Positions 26,488-36,877 of a stretch of 64,000 nt of DNA are shown here, piece by piece. Both the position numbers and the translations under genes were made by a program. Source of the stretch: Candidatus Roseilinea sp. (GTDB lineage: Bacteria; Chloroflexota; Anaerolineae; J036; Brachytrichaceae); assembly GCA_026003755.1 (NCBI GenBank), contig BPHV01000001.1, forward strand, positions 1,028,393-1,092,392, in the 5' to 3' direction. Within the stretch, counting starts at the first letter, position 1. Each line of letters begins with the position of its first letter. The notes beneath the pieces are model-generated. The model was not told where the DNA came from, made no database searches, and saw nothing but the letters and a program-made list of their open reading frames with translations.

Positions 26488-27405
26488 ATGTTTGAGATCA
26501 CCTTCCTCGGCACTGCCGCCTCCGCGCCGCTGCCCAAACGCGGCCTTTCCTCCGTCATCGTCGCGCATGACGAGTATCGCTTCATGGTGGATTGCGGCGA
26601 GGGCACACAGCGCCAGTTACTCAGCAGCGGCCTGGGGTTCCGCCGGCTGGAAAACATCCTGATCACACATGCGCATCTGGATCACATCCTTGGCCTGGCC
26701 GGCATCCTTTCCACCTTGGGGCAGTGGGAAACGATCGAACGCATGACCATCTACGGCGGTCGAAGCGCGCTTGACCGCATCGAAGACCTGATCTACCGCA
26801 TCGTGTTCCGCGGCACGCGGCCACCCATCCAGCTCAACCTCGTCGAAATCAAACCCGGCATCATTCTCGAGGGCGAAGACTTCGACGTGGTGGCCTTCCC
26901 GGTGCAGCACCGCGGCCCGGACTGTTTTGGCTTTGTCTTCCAGGAGCACTCACGCCGCCCTTTCCTGAACGACAAAGCCACCGCGCTCGGCGTGCCGCAG
27001 GGGCCGGAGCGCCGCGACTTGGTCCGCGGCATCCCGATCACGCTGGCCGATGGCCGCATCATCCGGCCGGACGACGTGCTTGGCGAGCTTCAGCCGGGCG
27101 CCAAGCTGGTGATGACCGGCGACATTGGCGAGACGAATGGCTTGGAGCAGGTGGCGCGTCACGCGCACGCGCTGGTCACCGAGGCGACATACTTAGACGC
27201 CGACTTCCAACTCGCCCGCCAGAACAGCCACATCACCGTCGGCCTGGCCGCTCGGTTGGCGCGCGAAGCCAACGTTAAGCAACTCATCCTCACCCACATC
27301 TCCGGCCGCTATCGCGAGCGCGACCTGGAGGCCGAGGCGCGCGCCATCTTCCCCAACACAGTCATCGCGCGGGACTTCGACACTTTTAAGGTCAAGGCGG
27401 AGTGA
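26488..27405 (+). CDS. rnz: Ribonuclease Z
   Basis: This metallo-beta-lactamase-fold endonuclease matures tRNA 3' ends; the tRNAs in this window lack an encoded CCA, as expected for its substrates. The 305-residue protein has LGTAASAPLPKRGLSS, the metal motif THAHLDH (residues 60-66), VMTGDIGET, an EATY segment and the C-terminal LTHISGRYRERD histidine motif. It sits three bases before the next gene. Confidence 0.94.
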   Translation: MFEITFLGTAASAPLPKRGLSSVIVAHDEYRFMVDCGEGTQRQLLSSGLGFRRLENILITHAHLDHILGLAGILSTLGQWETIERMTIYGGRSALDRIEDLIYRIVFRGTRPPIQLNLVEIKPGIILEGEDFDVVAFPVQHRGPDCFGFVFQEHSRRPFLNDKATALGVPQGPERRDLVRGIPITLADGRIIRPDDVLGELQPGAKLVMTGDIGETNGLEQVARHAHALVTEATYLDADFQLARQNSHITVGLAARLAREANVKQLILTHISGRYRERDLEAEARAIFPNTVIARDFDTFKVKAE

Positions 27406-27408
27406 GCC

Positions 27409-28182
27409 ATGCCCATCCTCCTACTCATTCGTCACGCGACGAACGACTTCGTCAAGGCCGGCCGGCTGCCCGGCCGCACGCCGAACATTCACCTGAACGA
27501 CGAGGGGCGCACACAGGCCGAAGCGCTCGGCCAAATGTTACGCGCGCGTCCGCTGGATGCGATATATAGCAGTCCGCTGGAGCGCGCGATTGAAACGGCT
27601 TGGCGCATCGCTGCGCCGCACGGCTTGCCGATCCACATCCGCACCGATCTGACCGACATTGACAACGGCGACTTCACCGGCAAGGAGATCAAGCGACTGG
27701 GCGAAGACGAGGCTACGAAGGCCCTGTGGCAAGTGGTGGTGGAGACGCCCTCACAGGCGAAATTCCCTCACGGCGAAGCCATGCTGGATATGCAGCGGCG
27801 CGTCATAGATGCCCTAGAGGCGATCATCGCTGCACACGACGATGTAGACCTTCTCGATAAGCCACCAACGCCGTCCGCTTCCCATACCGCCCCCGCGCCG
27901 ACTTCGCCCGAGAGTGACGTAGGCAAGGCCGCCCCCCGCGATCAGGTTGCCGCTGAAAACACGCAACCGGAAAGGCCGAAAAAGCGGCCGCAGGTCGTCG
28001 CCGTCGTCGCCCATGCCGACGTGATCAAAGCAGCCCTGGCCCACTATCTGGGCATGCCGTTCGACTACTTCCAACGCCTGGCCGTATCGCCGGCGTCGGT
28101 GAGCACGCTGATGGTCGCCAACGACGAAAGGCGCGCCAAACGGCACATCGTCGTGATGAACGTGAATCACACGGCACCTTAA
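27409..28182 (+). CDS. Histidine phosphatase (phosphoglycerate-mutase-like) family protein
   Basis: The 257-residue protein has the phospho-acceptor LLIRHATND at the N-terminus, IYSSPLERAIETAWRIA, FPHGEAMLDMQRR and a second catalytic histidine in VVAHADVIKAAL. A Pro/Ala-rich insert (about residues 145-195) separates the halves of the catalytic domain, which is unusual. The substrate is unknown. It follows rnz by three bases, so the pair is probably co-translated. Confidence 0.88.
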   Translation: MPILLLIRHATNDFVKAGRLPGRTPNIHLNDEGRTQAEALGQMLRARPLDAIYSSPLERAIETAWRIAAPHGLPIHIRTDLTDIDNGDFTGKEIKRLGEDEATKALWQVVVETPSQAKFPHGEAMLDMQRRVIDALEAIIAAHDDVDLLDKPPTPSASHTAPAPTSPESDVGKAAPRDQVAAENTQPERPKKRPQVVAVVAHADVIKAALAHYLGMPFDYFQRLAVSPASVSTLMVANDERRAKRHIVVMNVNHTAP

Positions 28183-28383
28183 AGGCTGTGCGCGCCGAGC
28201 CAGGGGGCGACGCCCGGCTGCATCGAATGAAGCAGAGCGCGCCGCGCCCTTGCGCTGCACAGGCCCGTCGCATCGGCGCTGGGCATAACGGCGGGCTGAC
28301 GCGCCATCACCTCGTGCACCTCGGGGTGGCTACCACACAGACCGACGTGGCCTTCCTCCTGAGTCCACTACAATCAGCGTCGC
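28183..28383. other. Intergenic region with dinG -10 box
   Basis: The only signal seen is TACAAT at 28369-28374, nine bases before the dinG ATG and without a Shine-Dalgarno sequence. No hairpin terminator for the upstream pair was found. Confidence 0.4.
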
Positions 28384-31269
28384 ATGCGAACGCTTGTTTC
28401 ACTCGACATCGAAACCACCGGCTTTGACCCCGAACGCGATGCGATCCTAGAGATCGGCATCGTGCGCTTTCGCGGCGAAGCGGTGCTTGAGGAATGGAGC
28501 AGCTTAATTGACCCTCAGCGTCCGATCCCGCATAAGATCACCGAGCTGACCGGCATCACCGACGACATGGTGAAACGCGAGGGCATCTCGCTGTGGGACG
28601 GCTTGCACAGGGCGCAGCAGCTCATCGGCAATGCGCCAATCATCGGCCACAACATCGCGTTCGACCTGAGCTTCTTCAAAAGCCTGAAGACGCCCCCAAC
28701 CTTCACCAAGAGCACCACGCTGGACACGTTCGAGCTGGCCAGCATCCTGGTGCCGCACGCCGGACGCTACTCGCTCAGCGCGCTGGCTGGCGAGCTGGGC
28801 ATCAGTCTGCCGAGGTCTCACCGGGCCATGGACGACGCGCGCACGGCGCATCAGCTCTATCTGCGGATCTTCGAGCGCGCCGTGGCGTTGCCGCGCGAGA
28901 TCGTGGACGAGATTAGCGCGCACGCCAACCGGAGCGGTTGGGCGCTCGCCGAGTTTTGGCGCGATGTCCAGGCAGAGCAGTCGCGCAGCGCGTTCAGCGC
29001 CAGCATCGGCGCGCAGTTGCGCCGGCCGACGCCGGACGGCCAACGGCAAAAAGACCCATCCGCCGTCCTGCGCCGCCGGCGGGTACTGCAGGCCCAGCCG
29101 CTCAAGCCAAACGCGCAGATTCAGCCGCTGGACGTCGAGCGCGTGGCTGCGACGCTGGCGAGCGACGGCCCATTCGCAGCTCAGTTTCCCGGCTATGAAA
29201 TGCGCCCACAACAGATGGAGATGTCGCGCAAAGTCGCGCAGACCTTCAACGAGGGTGGCGTCGCGCTCATTGAGGCCGGCACCGGCACCGGCAAATCGCT
29301 GGCCTACCTCATCCCCGCCATGATGTGGGCGATGCAGAACGGCGAGCGCGTCGTCATTAGCACCAACACCATTAACCTGCAGGAGCAACTGGCCGATAAG
29401 GACGTGCCGGCCGTCATCCGCATCCTCGGCGAGGCCGGCCGGGCCGCCGTGATGAAGGGCAAGGGGCGTTACCTTTGCCCCAAACGTTTCGACGACCTAC
29501 GCCGCAACGGCCCGGTGACCGCCGACGAGGCGCGCCTGCTGGCCAAGATCCTGATCTGGCTGCCGAACACGCTGACCGGCGACAGCGATGAACTCTTCAT
29601 GCCGACGCCTGCCGAACGCGCCATCTTCCAGCACCTCTCCGCACAAAACCCGATCTGCAACGCCAACACGTGCAGCGCGACAGATTGCTTCTTCCACCAA
29701 GCGCGCCGGCTGGCCGAAAGCGCGCACCTCGTCATCGTCAACCACGCCCTGCTCATGGCCGACATCGCAGTGGAGAACCGCGCCCTGCCCGAATACAACT
29801 ACCTGATCGTGGACGAAGCGCACCACCTGGAGGCCGCCGCGACCGACTCGCTCACCTACCGCCTCGACCGCGATGAGATCCAGAGAGTGCTGAACGACCT
29901 GGGCCGCACGACCAAGGCGCGCCAGGCCGGCGGCAGCGGCTTGCTGGCCGAGATCGCCGCGAAAGGGCGCACCTTGCTGCGCACTGAGCACGTTGGCGTG
30001 CTGGATGGCCTGTGCGGTCAGGCCATGGATGCCGTGAGCGCAGCTTGGTCGAGCAACATCGCTTTCTTCGACGAATTGGGCGAGTTCCTGGCCGACGACG
30101 CGAGCGGCGACACAACCGACTACACGCAACGCGTGCGCCTGACGCGCGCGCTGCGCAACCGCAGCGGCTGGACGCGCGTCGAGATCGCCTTCGACAACCT
30201 GCAGCGCGACCTGAACGCGCTGGCCCGGCAGCTCAACAGCATCTTCAAGGCGCTCTCGGAGGCGTCGGAACTCATCGAGGATTTCGACGCGCTGGTCACC
30301 CGGCTGCACGGCGCAATTCACTTCATCACCGAAGCGAGCGAACAACTGAACAGCATGTTCGCCAAGCCGAGCGACGACCGCGTTTATTGGGTGGACCTCG
30401 AAATGCCGCGCAAGGCTGCGGGCCAGGCGCGGCTGACGCTGAACGCCGCACCGCTGCACGTCGGCCAACTGATGCAACGTGAGCTATGGCAACAAAAGCG
30501 CGCCGTCGTGCTCACTTCGGCCACGCTGCGCACCAGCGCGGCCAACGGCAGCGGCCAGCCCAGCTTCGATTACATCAAGGGGCGGCTCAGCGCGCCCGAC
30601 GCCGAGACGCTCGCGCTCGACTCGCCATTCGACTACCTATCCTCGACGCTGCTCTACCTCGTCACAGACATCCCAGAGCCGAACCAAGAAGGCTATCAGC
30701 AAGCCGTGGAACGCGGCTTAATCGAGCTCTTTCGCGCCTCGGGGGGACGGGGACTCGCCCTCTTCACCAGCTACTCGGCGCTGCGCACCACGTCGCGCGC
30801 CATCACGCCGGCGTTGATGCGCGACGACATCCTGGTGCTCGAGCAAGGCAACGGCGCCTCGCGCCGGGCCATGGTCGAGAGCTTCCGCGCCGCCGAGCGC
30901 GCCGTGATGCTGGGCACCAAGAGCTTCTGGGAAGGCGTAGACATCCAGGGCGAGAAGCTGAGCGCGTTGGCCATTTGCAAGTTGCCCTTCGACGTGCCGA
31001 CCGACCCGATCTTCGCGGCGCGCAGCGAGACGTTCGATAACGCGTTCAACGAATACTCGGTGCCGGAGGCGGTGCTGCGCTTCCGGCAGGGCTTCGGCCG
31101 GTTGATCCGCTCGAAGAGCGACCGCGGCGTGGTCGCGGTGTTCGACCCGCGGCTGTTGAGCAAGAGCTATGGCGCCGCCTTTTTGAATGCGTTGCCCGGG
31201 CCGACGATCATGCGCGCGCCATTGGCCAAATTGGGCCAAGCCACGCGCGAGTGGCTGGCCAAGCGCTGA
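28384..31269 (+). CDS. dinG: DnaQ-like exonuclease fused to DinG-type XPD helicase
   Basis: The 961-residue protein combines a DEDD 3'-5' exonuclease (SLDIETTGFDPERDAILEIG, residues 5-24; NIAFDLSF; HRAMDDARTAH near residue 150) with an XPD/DinG helicase. The helicase has Walker A EAGTGTGKSLAY, four cysteines consistent with a 4Fe-4S cluster (GRYLCPKR, PICNANTCSATDCFF), motif II VDEAHH and the C-terminal FRQGFGRLIRS. It probably acts in DNA repair or R-loop and G4 unwinding. The fusion is known in Firmicutes and others. Confidence 0.93.
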   Translation: MRTLVSLDIETTGFDPERDAILEIGIVRFRGEAVLEEWSSLIDPQRPIPHKITELTGITDDMVKREGISLWDGLHRAQQLIGNAPIIGHNIAFDLSFFKSLKTPPTFTKSTTLDTFELASILVPHAGRYSLSALAGELGISLPRSHRAMDDARTAHQLYLRIFERAVALPREIVDEISAHANRSGWALAEFWRDVQAEQSRSAFSASIGAQLRRPTPDGQRQKDPSAVLRRRRVLQAQPLKPNAQIQPLDVERVAATLASDGPFAAQFPGYEMRPQQMEMSRKVAQTFNEGGVALIEAGTGTGKSLAYLIPAMMWAMQNGERVVISTNTINLQEQLADKDVPAVIRILGEAGRAAVMKGKGRYLCPKRFDDLRRNGPVTADEARLLAKILIWLPNTLTGDSDELFMPTPAERAIFQHLSAQNPICNANTCSATDCFFHQARRLAESAHLVIVNHALLMADIAVENRALPEYNYLIVDEAHHLEAAATDSLTYRLDRDEIQRVLNDLGRTTKARQAGGSGLLAEIAAKGRTLLRTEHVGVLDGLCGQAMDAVSAAWSSNIAFFDELGEFLADDASGDTTDYTQRVRLTRALRNRSGWTRVEIAFDNLQRDLNALARQLNSIFKALSEASELIEDFDALVTRLHGAIHFITEASEQLNSMFAKPSDDRVYWVDLEMPRKAAGQARLTLNAAPLHVGQLMQRELWQQKRAVVLTSATLRTSAANGSGQPSFDYIKGRLSAPDAETLALDSPFDYLSSTLLYLVTDIPEPNQEGYQQAVERGLIELFRASGGRGLALFTSYSALRTTSRAITPALMRDDILVLEQGNGASRRAMVESFRAAERAVMLGTKSFWEGVDIQGEKLSALAICKLPFDVPTDPIFAARSETFDNAFNEYSVPEAVLRFRQGFGRLIRSKSDRGVVAVFDPRLLSKSYGAAFLNALPGPTIMRAPLAKLGQATREWLAKR

Positions 31270-31414
31270 TTGGCCAGCGCGGGGCGCATATAATTTGCAG
31301 CGTGACACGCGCCAAATTTTCGGTTGCCACTCATCACATTGCCTTCACATCGCCCATCCGCGTGTCTCACCTCGCCTCACCGGCACAACTCAACACTGAA
31401 GTGAAAGCACCGTC

Positions 31415-32680
31415 ATGCGAACCCTGGCCATGATCCTCGCCGGCGGGCGCGGCAGTCGCCTGAGCGTGCTGGCAAACAAACGCGCCAAGCCCGCCGTGCC
31501 TTTCGCGGGCAAATACCGAATCATAGACTTTCCGCTCTCCAACTGCGTCAACAGCGGCATCTACACCGTAGGCGTGGTGACTCAGTATCGCCCGCGCTCA
31601 CTGCAAGATCACATCCGCAACGGCGCGCCGTGGGACCTGGACCGGCTGAACGGCGGGGTGTGGATGCTGCAGCCATATCAGGGCCGCCTGGATTCGGACT
31701 GGTACGAAGGCACTGCCGACGCGGTCTACCAAAACCTGGACTTCGTGCGCAACGCCCGCGCCGACTATGTGCTCATCCTCTCCGGCGATCACGTCTATAA
31801 AATGGACTACAGCATCCTCATCGGCTTTCACCAGGAGAAGCGCGCCGATGTGACCGTGGCCACGCTCCGGGTGACGCCTGAGGAGGCCGGCCGATTCGGC
31901 ATCGTGCAGACGGATGCGAACTACCGCGTCACCCACTTTGAGGAGAAACCCAAGCAGCCCAAGGGCACGCTGGCTTCGATGGGCATCTACGTGTTCAACT
32001 ACGACACGCTGGTCAAGGTGCTGCACGAGGACGCAAAAAATCCAGACTCGACGCACGACTTCGGCAAGGACATCTTCCCGAAGATGGTGACCGAAAACTA
32101 CCGCGTCTTCGCCTTCCCTTACACCGATTACTGGGTGGACGTCGGGACGATCCAGTCCTACTGGGAGGCGCACATGGACCTGTTGGCCGACACGCCGCCG
32201 ATTGACCTGCTCGACCGCGAATGGGTGATCCACACGCGCTCCGAGGAACGCCCGCCGGTCAACATCCGCACCGGCGCTACCGTCAATCATTCGCTGATCA
32301 CCGACGGCTGCGTCATCGAGGGATCGGTCGAGTATTCTGTGCTCTCGCCCGGCGTGCGCGTCAAGCGCGGCGCAGTGGTACGCTATTCCATCATCATGAC
32401 GGATGCGGTGATCGAACCAGGCGCGATGGTGGATCGCTGCATCATTGACAAGAATGTGGTCGTCGGACGCGGGGCGTGTGTGGGCTACGGTTCGGACTAC
32501 ACCGAGAATGCCGAACTGCACCTCAACACCGGCATCAGCGTGGTGGGCAAAAATACCATCATCCCACCGGACTTTCGCATCGGGCGCAACGTTGTGGTGG
32601 GCAGCGACTTGAACGACGACGCCTTCAACGGCGACTTTCTCCCCAGCGGCCAGAACTTCATGGTTGAAGCCACCGATTAG
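31415..32680 (+). CDS. glgC: Glucose-1-phosphate adenylyltransferase
   Basis: GlgC makes ADP-glucose for glycogen. The 421-residue protein starts [20 protein letters not shown] (nucleotidyltransferase loop), continues with [40 protein letters not shown] and [11 protein letters not shown], and has a C-terminal left-handed beta-helix of hexapeptide repeats ([20 protein letters not shown]). TATAAT lies 120 bases upstream near 31288. No other glycogen gene is adjacent. Confidence 0.95.
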   Translation: MRTLAMILAGGRGSRLSVLANKRAKPAVPFAGKYRIIDFPLSNCVNSGIYTVGVVTQYRPRSLQDHIRNGAPWDLDRLNGGVWMLQPYQGRLDSDWYEGTADAVYQNLDFVRNARADYVLILSGDHVYKMDYSILIGFHQEKRADVTVATLRVTPEEAGRFGIVQTDANYRVTHFEEKPKQPKGTLASMGIYVFNYDTLVKVLHEDAKNPDSTHDFGKDIFPKMVTENYRVFAFPYTDYWVDVGTIQSYWEAHMDLLADTPPIDLLDREWVIHTRSEERPPVNIRTGATVNHSLITDGCVIEGSVEYSVLSPGVRVKRGAVVRYSIIMTDAVIEPGAMVDRCIIDKNVVVGRGACVGYGSDYTENAELHLNTGISVVGKNTIIPPDFRIGRNVVVGSDLNDDAFNGDFLPSGQNFMVEATD

Positions 32681-32685
32681 TTCAT

Positions 32686-33090
32686 ATGAAGCTCGATCAC
32701 CTCGCCATCGCCGTCGCCGACCTCGACGCTGCACTCACCTTTTATCGCGATGCGCTCGGCCTGGAACTGGACGGGATCGAAGCCGTGGAGCGAGAAGGGG
32801 TGCGGATTGCCTTTCTGCCCCTTGGCGACGGCCAATCCCGCATCGAACTCGTGCAGCCGACGCGCGACGACACCGGCATCGCCAAATGGATGGCCAAGCG
32901 CGGTCCCGGCATGCATCATGTGTGCCTGGCCGTGCCCAACCTCGAGTCTGCGCTGGCGCGGCTGGTCGCCCATGGCTGCGAGCTGATCAACCCGCAGCCG
33001 GTCATGCGCGAAGACGGCACGCCCTACGCCTTTGTTCATCCGCGCAGCGCGTTCGGCGTGCTGGTGGAGCTATACGAGAAGCCGGAGTAA
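32686..33090 (+). CDS. mce: Methylmalonyl-CoA epimerase
   Basis: The 134-residue vicinal-oxygen-chelate protein interconverts (R)- and (S)-methylmalonyl-CoA in propionate metabolism. It shows the metal residues in LDHLAIAVADLDAA, the GPGMHHVCLAV segment and the closing FGVLVELYEKP. Length and motif order match epimerase rather than glyoxalase I. It lies five bases after glgC. Confidence 0.88.
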   Translation: MKLDHLAIAVADLDAALTFYRDALGLELDGIEAVEREGVRIAFLPLGDGQSRIELVQPTRDDTGIAKWMAKRGPGMHHVCLAVPNLESALARLVAHGCELINPQPVMREDGTPYAFVHPRSAFGVLVELYEKPE

Positions 33091-33121
33091 AACAAGCCGG
33101 ACCATGCAGGCCCGGCTTGTT
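33091..33121. terminator. Hairpin between convergent mce and sufD
   Basis: A 10-bp stem AACAAGCCGG/CCGGCTTGTT with an 11-base loop. It ends in TT on the plus strand and mirrors to TT on the minus strand, so it may act weakly in both directions. Confidence 0.55.
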
Positions 33122-33137
33122 GCACACGGAAGAAGCA

Positions 33138-34409
33138 TCAGCCGATCTTCTTGCCGATCTCCTCGATCAGCCGGTTGCGCGTCTCCGCCAGGGGGATGCG
33201 CTCGATGACCGGCGCGAAGAAGCCTTCAACGATCAGCCGACGCGCCTCGGTCGCTGAGACGCCGCGGCTGCGCAGGTAGAACATCGGCTCGTCCTCGATG
33301 GTGCCGACTGTGCTGCCATGGGTGCAGCGCACATCGTCGGCCTCGATCTCCAGGCCGGGGATCGAATCGGCGCGGCTGCGCGCAGAGAGCTGCAAGTTGC
33401 GGTTGGCCTGATACGCGTCGGTCTTTTGAGCGCCTGGGAAGACGCGAATGTTGCCGCGCCACACTGTGCGCGCCTCGTCGCGCAAGGCCGCCTTGTAGAG
33501 CAGGTCGCTCTTGCAAGCCGCCGCAATGTGGTTCTGCTGCGTGTCGTAGTGCAACTGCTGCCGAGTGTCGGCAAAGTACACCCCGCTCAGCAATGCGGTG
33601 CCGCGCGGGCCGACCAGATCGGCCTCGATCAGGCTCTTGGTGAATTTGCTGCCGAGGCCGCCGATCACCCAGTGCAGTATCGCTTCCTCGCCCACCTTGG
33701 CGCGCTCGGTGGAGAAGTTATACACGTTGCGCCCCCAGTCCTGGATGCTGACGTAGTCCAATTCGGCGCCTTTGCCGAGCATGATCTCAACCACGCCGCT
33801 GTACATCGCTTGGTGCGGACCGGTGGGCGAAGCGAAGTCCTCGATCAACGTGGCTTTGGCGCCTTCGCCCAACACCACCAGGGTATGGTTGAAGCCGGCG
33901 AGCTGATCGGCGGCCATGCGCGTCGTCACGCGCAGCGGTTTGTCCAGGCGAATGCCGGCCGGCACATACAAGACCGTGCCATAGCGCACAAAGACGCCGT
34001 GCAACGCCGCATAGAAGGCATCGTTGAGCTTGACGCACTGCGTCATCAGCCACTCATCGAGCAGGCGCGGGTGCTTCTTGATCGCGCTTTCGAGGCTGGT
34101 GAAGATCACGCCTTGCTGCGATATTCCGGCGGGCAAACGCGAGCGCTTCACATCGAGTCGGGTGTTGGCCGGCGTGATGCCGGATAGGATCAGGTCCAGC
34201 TTGAACGCGCTGAGATCCACGCGACGCCAAAGCTCGTCGTGCCGGTTAGGCGCCGGCGTGTCGCGGAACACGCGCAGCGCTTCAAGACGCCGCGCCAGCA
34301 TCCACGCCGGATCGCCCAGCGCCGCCGAGTACGCTTCGACGAACTCGCGGTTCAGATCGCCGGCTCTGACTACCGGCGCCGGTTTCAATACAGGTTGAGC
34401 GACTGCCAT
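33138..34409 (-). CDS. sufD: Fe-S cluster assembly protein SufD
   Basis: SufD works with SufB and the ATPase SufC as the scaffold complex for Fe-S assembly. The 423-residue protein has the SufBD core with TLIEDFASPTGPHQAMYSGV, WVIGGLGSKFTKSLIEADLV, DTQQNHIAAACKSDLLYKAA and the C-terminal RCTHGSTVGTIEDEPMFYLR, RGVSATEARRLIVEGFFAPV. The start at 34409 follows the sufB stop by two bases. It appears intact, unlike sufB and sufC. Confidence 0.93.
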   Translation of the reverse strand: MAVAQPVLKPAPVVRAGDLNREFVEAYSAALGDPAWMLARRLEALRVFRDTPAPNRHDELWRRVDLSAFKLDLILSGITPANTRLDVKRSRLPAGISQQGVIFTSLESAIKKHPRLLDEWLMTQCVKLNDAFYAALHGVFVRYGTVLYVPAGIRLDKPLRVTTRMAADQLAGFNHTLVVLGEGAKATLIEDFASPTGPHQAMYSGVVEIMLGKGAELDYVSIQDWGRNVYNFSTERAKVGEEAILHWVIGGLGSKFTKSLIEADLVGPRGTALLSGVYFADTRQQLHYDTQQNHIAAACKSDLLYKAALRDEARTVWRGNIRVFPGAQKTDAYQANRNLQLSARSRADSIPGLEIEADDVRCTHGSTVGTIEDEPMFYLRSRGVSATEARRLIVEGFFAPVIERIPLAETRNRLIEEIGKKIG

Positions 34410-34411
34410 GG

Positions 34412-35830
34412 TTAACCGATCGTGCCCTCCATCTGCAACGCGATCAAGCGATTCATCTCGACGGCGTACTCCATCGGCAGCTCCTTCACCAATGGCTCGA
34501 TAAAACCGGAGACGACCATCGTGCTGGCGTCTTCCTCGCTCACGCCGCGGACTCATCGCGTAGAAGAGCTGCTCTTCGCCGATCTTGCTCACGCTCGCCT
34601 TCGTGGCCGATGACCACATTGTTGGTGTCCACCTCGATGTAGGGATACGTATCGCTGCGGCTGTGCTCGTCGAGCAGCAGCGCATCGCACACGACGTTGC
34701 TGCGGCTGCGCTCCGCGTCGCGATAGACCTTGAGCAAACCGCGATAGCTGGTGCGCCCGCCGTCCTTGCTGATGGACTTGCTGACGATCTTGCTGGTGGT
34801 GTTGGGCGCCGCGTGCACGACTTTGCCGCCGGCGTCCTGGTGCTGCCCGCGCCCGGCAAAGGCAATCGAGAGAATTTCGCCGTGCGCGCCCGGCTCCATC
34901 AAATAGACGGCCGGGTACTTCATGGTCAGTTTGCTGCCCAGGTTGCCGTCCACCCACTCCATCGTCGCGCCTTCGTAGGCCGCCGCGCGCTTGGTGACCA
35001 GGTTGTAAACGTTCGTGGACCAGTTCTGAATCGTCGTGTAGCGACAGCGCGCGCCTTTCTTGACGATGATCTCCACGACGGCGCTGTGCAGCGAATCGCT
35101 GGAGTTACACAGGGGCCGTGCAGCCCTCGACATAGTGCACCTGCGCGCCTTCGTCCACAATGATTAGCGTGCGCTCGAACTGGCCGACGTTCTTGGCGTT
35201 GATGCGGAAGTAAGCCTGTAGCGGCATCTCGATCTTCACGCCCGGCGGGACGTAGATGAACGAGCCGCCCGACCATACCGCGCTGTTCAACGCTGCGAAC
35301 TTGTTGTCGGTGTAGGGGATGATGGTGCCAAAGTACTGGCGGAAAAGCTCCGGATACTCGCGCAGGCCGGTGTCGGTGTCGAGGAAGATCACGCCTTGCG
35401 CCTCCAACTCCTTGGCGAGGTTGTGATAGATTACCTCCGACTCGTACTGCGCGCCCACGCCGGCCAGATATTTCTTCTCCGCCTCGGGAATCCCCAAGCG
35501 GTCATAGGTGTCCTTGATCTCCTTCGGCAGCTCATCCCAGGAACTGGCCTGTCGGTCGGTGGGTTTGATGTAGTAGTAGATGTCGTTGAAATCAATCTCT
35601 TTGAGCGCTTCACCGCCCCAGTTGGGCATCGGTTTGCTGTTGAAAGCCGCCAAGGCCGCCAGGCGGAAGCGCGTCATCCACTCCGGCTCGCCCTTCATCC
35701 ACGAAATCTCTTTGACGATCTCCTCGTCCAGGCCCTTGCGGCTCTTGAACGCGTAGTTCTCAGGCTCGGAGAAACCATACTTCTCCAGGTACTCTTCGTT
35801 CACCGAAACCTGTGTCTTTTCCTCAGCCAT
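34412..35830 (-). CDS. sufB: Fe-S cluster assembly protein SufB, frameshifted in this sequence
   Basis: The region spans 473 codons, the normal SufB size. The N-terminal half ([59 protein letters not shown]) breaks near 35110. The second part ([40 protein letters not shown]) breaks near 34600. The C-terminus ([13 protein letters not shown], then [20 protein letters not shown] read from 34412 up) needs one more shift near 34550. The shifts compensate to full length, which suggests indel errors rather than decay of an essential gene. The operon order is sufC-sufB-sufD. Confidence 0.88.
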
Positions 35831-35874
35831 GGTTCACGCCTCCTACACAGAGACTAGAAATCGTGCCCCGGTTC

Positions 35875-36705
35875 TCACTCTGCCAATTCCGGCTCCTTCA
35901 GCCAGTCATACCTTTCTCTTCCAGGTGCAATGCCAGCTCTGGCCCGCCGCTTTCCACGATTCGGCCATCTATCAGCACATGCACGAACTGCGGCTTGATG
36001 TAGTTCAGCAGGCGTTGGTAATGCGTGATCACCAACACGCCCATCTCCGGATTGCCGCGATGCAGCCGTGTTCACGCCGCTCGCGCACGATGCTGCAGCG
36101 CGTCGATGTCCAAGCCGGAGTCGGTCTCGTCCAGGACGGCCAGCTGCGGCTTTCAGCAGCGCCAGCTGCACGATCTCCGCGCCGCTTCTTCTCGCCGCCG
36201 CTAAACCCCTCGTTCACGTAGCGCCCGTGCGAACGACTCGATCCACCTCCAGCAGCTTGCATGCGCCTCGCAGCAGCTGCTTGCGTGAAGACGGGGATCG
36301 GCACGCCTTTCACGTCCGGCGGCAATACGCCGCCGTCCTTCGCCGCAGCTTCGGCCTTGATGCGCGCGTTGATCGGCCGTGCGCAGGAAGTTGGCCACCG
36401 TCACGCCGGGGATGGCCGTCCGGATACTGGAAGGCCAGGAACAGGCCCCGCTCGGCTGCGCTCGTCCGGCCTCCAGCTCCAGGAGGTCCTCGCCCCTTGA
36501 AGCAGCACCGCGCCCGCCGGTCACCTCGTAGCCGCGGATGCCCCATCAGCGCCTAGCGCCAGCGTGCTCTTCCCAGCTGCCGTTCGGCCCCATCATGCGC
36601 GTGCACCTCGCCTGGGTTAATCTTCAGGCTCAGTCCTTTGAGGATCTCCCGATCCGTATCGGCGATCTTGACGTGCAAGTCCCTAATCTCGAACCATGTG
36701 TCCAT
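35875..36705 (-). CDS. sufC: Fe-S assembly ATPase SufC, heavily frameshifted in this sequence
   Basis: The start region reads [20 protein letters not shown] and [16 protein letters not shown], typical of SufC. The sequence then changes frame many times: fragments of the Walker A (MMGPNG), [10 protein letters not shown] signature and the end [13 protein letters not shown] and [11 protein letters not shown] are recognisable in different frames. At least six single-base indels fall within 800 bases, many as an extra T after AGC. Length otherwise fits SufC. Because sufD is intact and suf is normally essential, base-level assembly error is the simplest reading. Confidence 0.8.
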
Positions 36706-36774
36706 AGGTGTTTGCTCCGGTAAGGTCGTGTTGCGTCTTTCTGTCGCGACACGGCGCGACGAATCAACTTCTCA

Positions 36775-36788
36775 CAAACTCAAGTTTG
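36775..36788 (-). promoter_or_regulatory. Dyad at the suf transcription start (possible operator)
   Basis: CAAACT-CA-AGTTTG (plus strand) is a 6-bp inverted repeat six bases downstream of the suf -10 box, covering the expected transcription start. A repressor binding there would block the promoter; SufR/IscR-type regulation of suf operons is common, but the binding protein is not known here. Confidence 0.45.
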
Positions 36789-36793
36789 ACAGC

Positions 36794-36823
36794 AGTATAA
36801 CTAAAAGTAAAGCGCGGTGTCAA
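36794..36823 (-). promoter_or_regulatory. Sigma-A-type promoter of the suf operon
   Basis: On the minus strand TTGACA (36823-36818) and TATACT (36799-36794) are separated by 18 bases. They lie about 90 bases upstream of the sufC start and point towards it. Confidence 0.7.
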
Positions 36824-36877
36824 CACCTTTCAATCGGAGTGTATCAGCCCCAGCTAAGCGCAGGCTGAGAGGATCAC

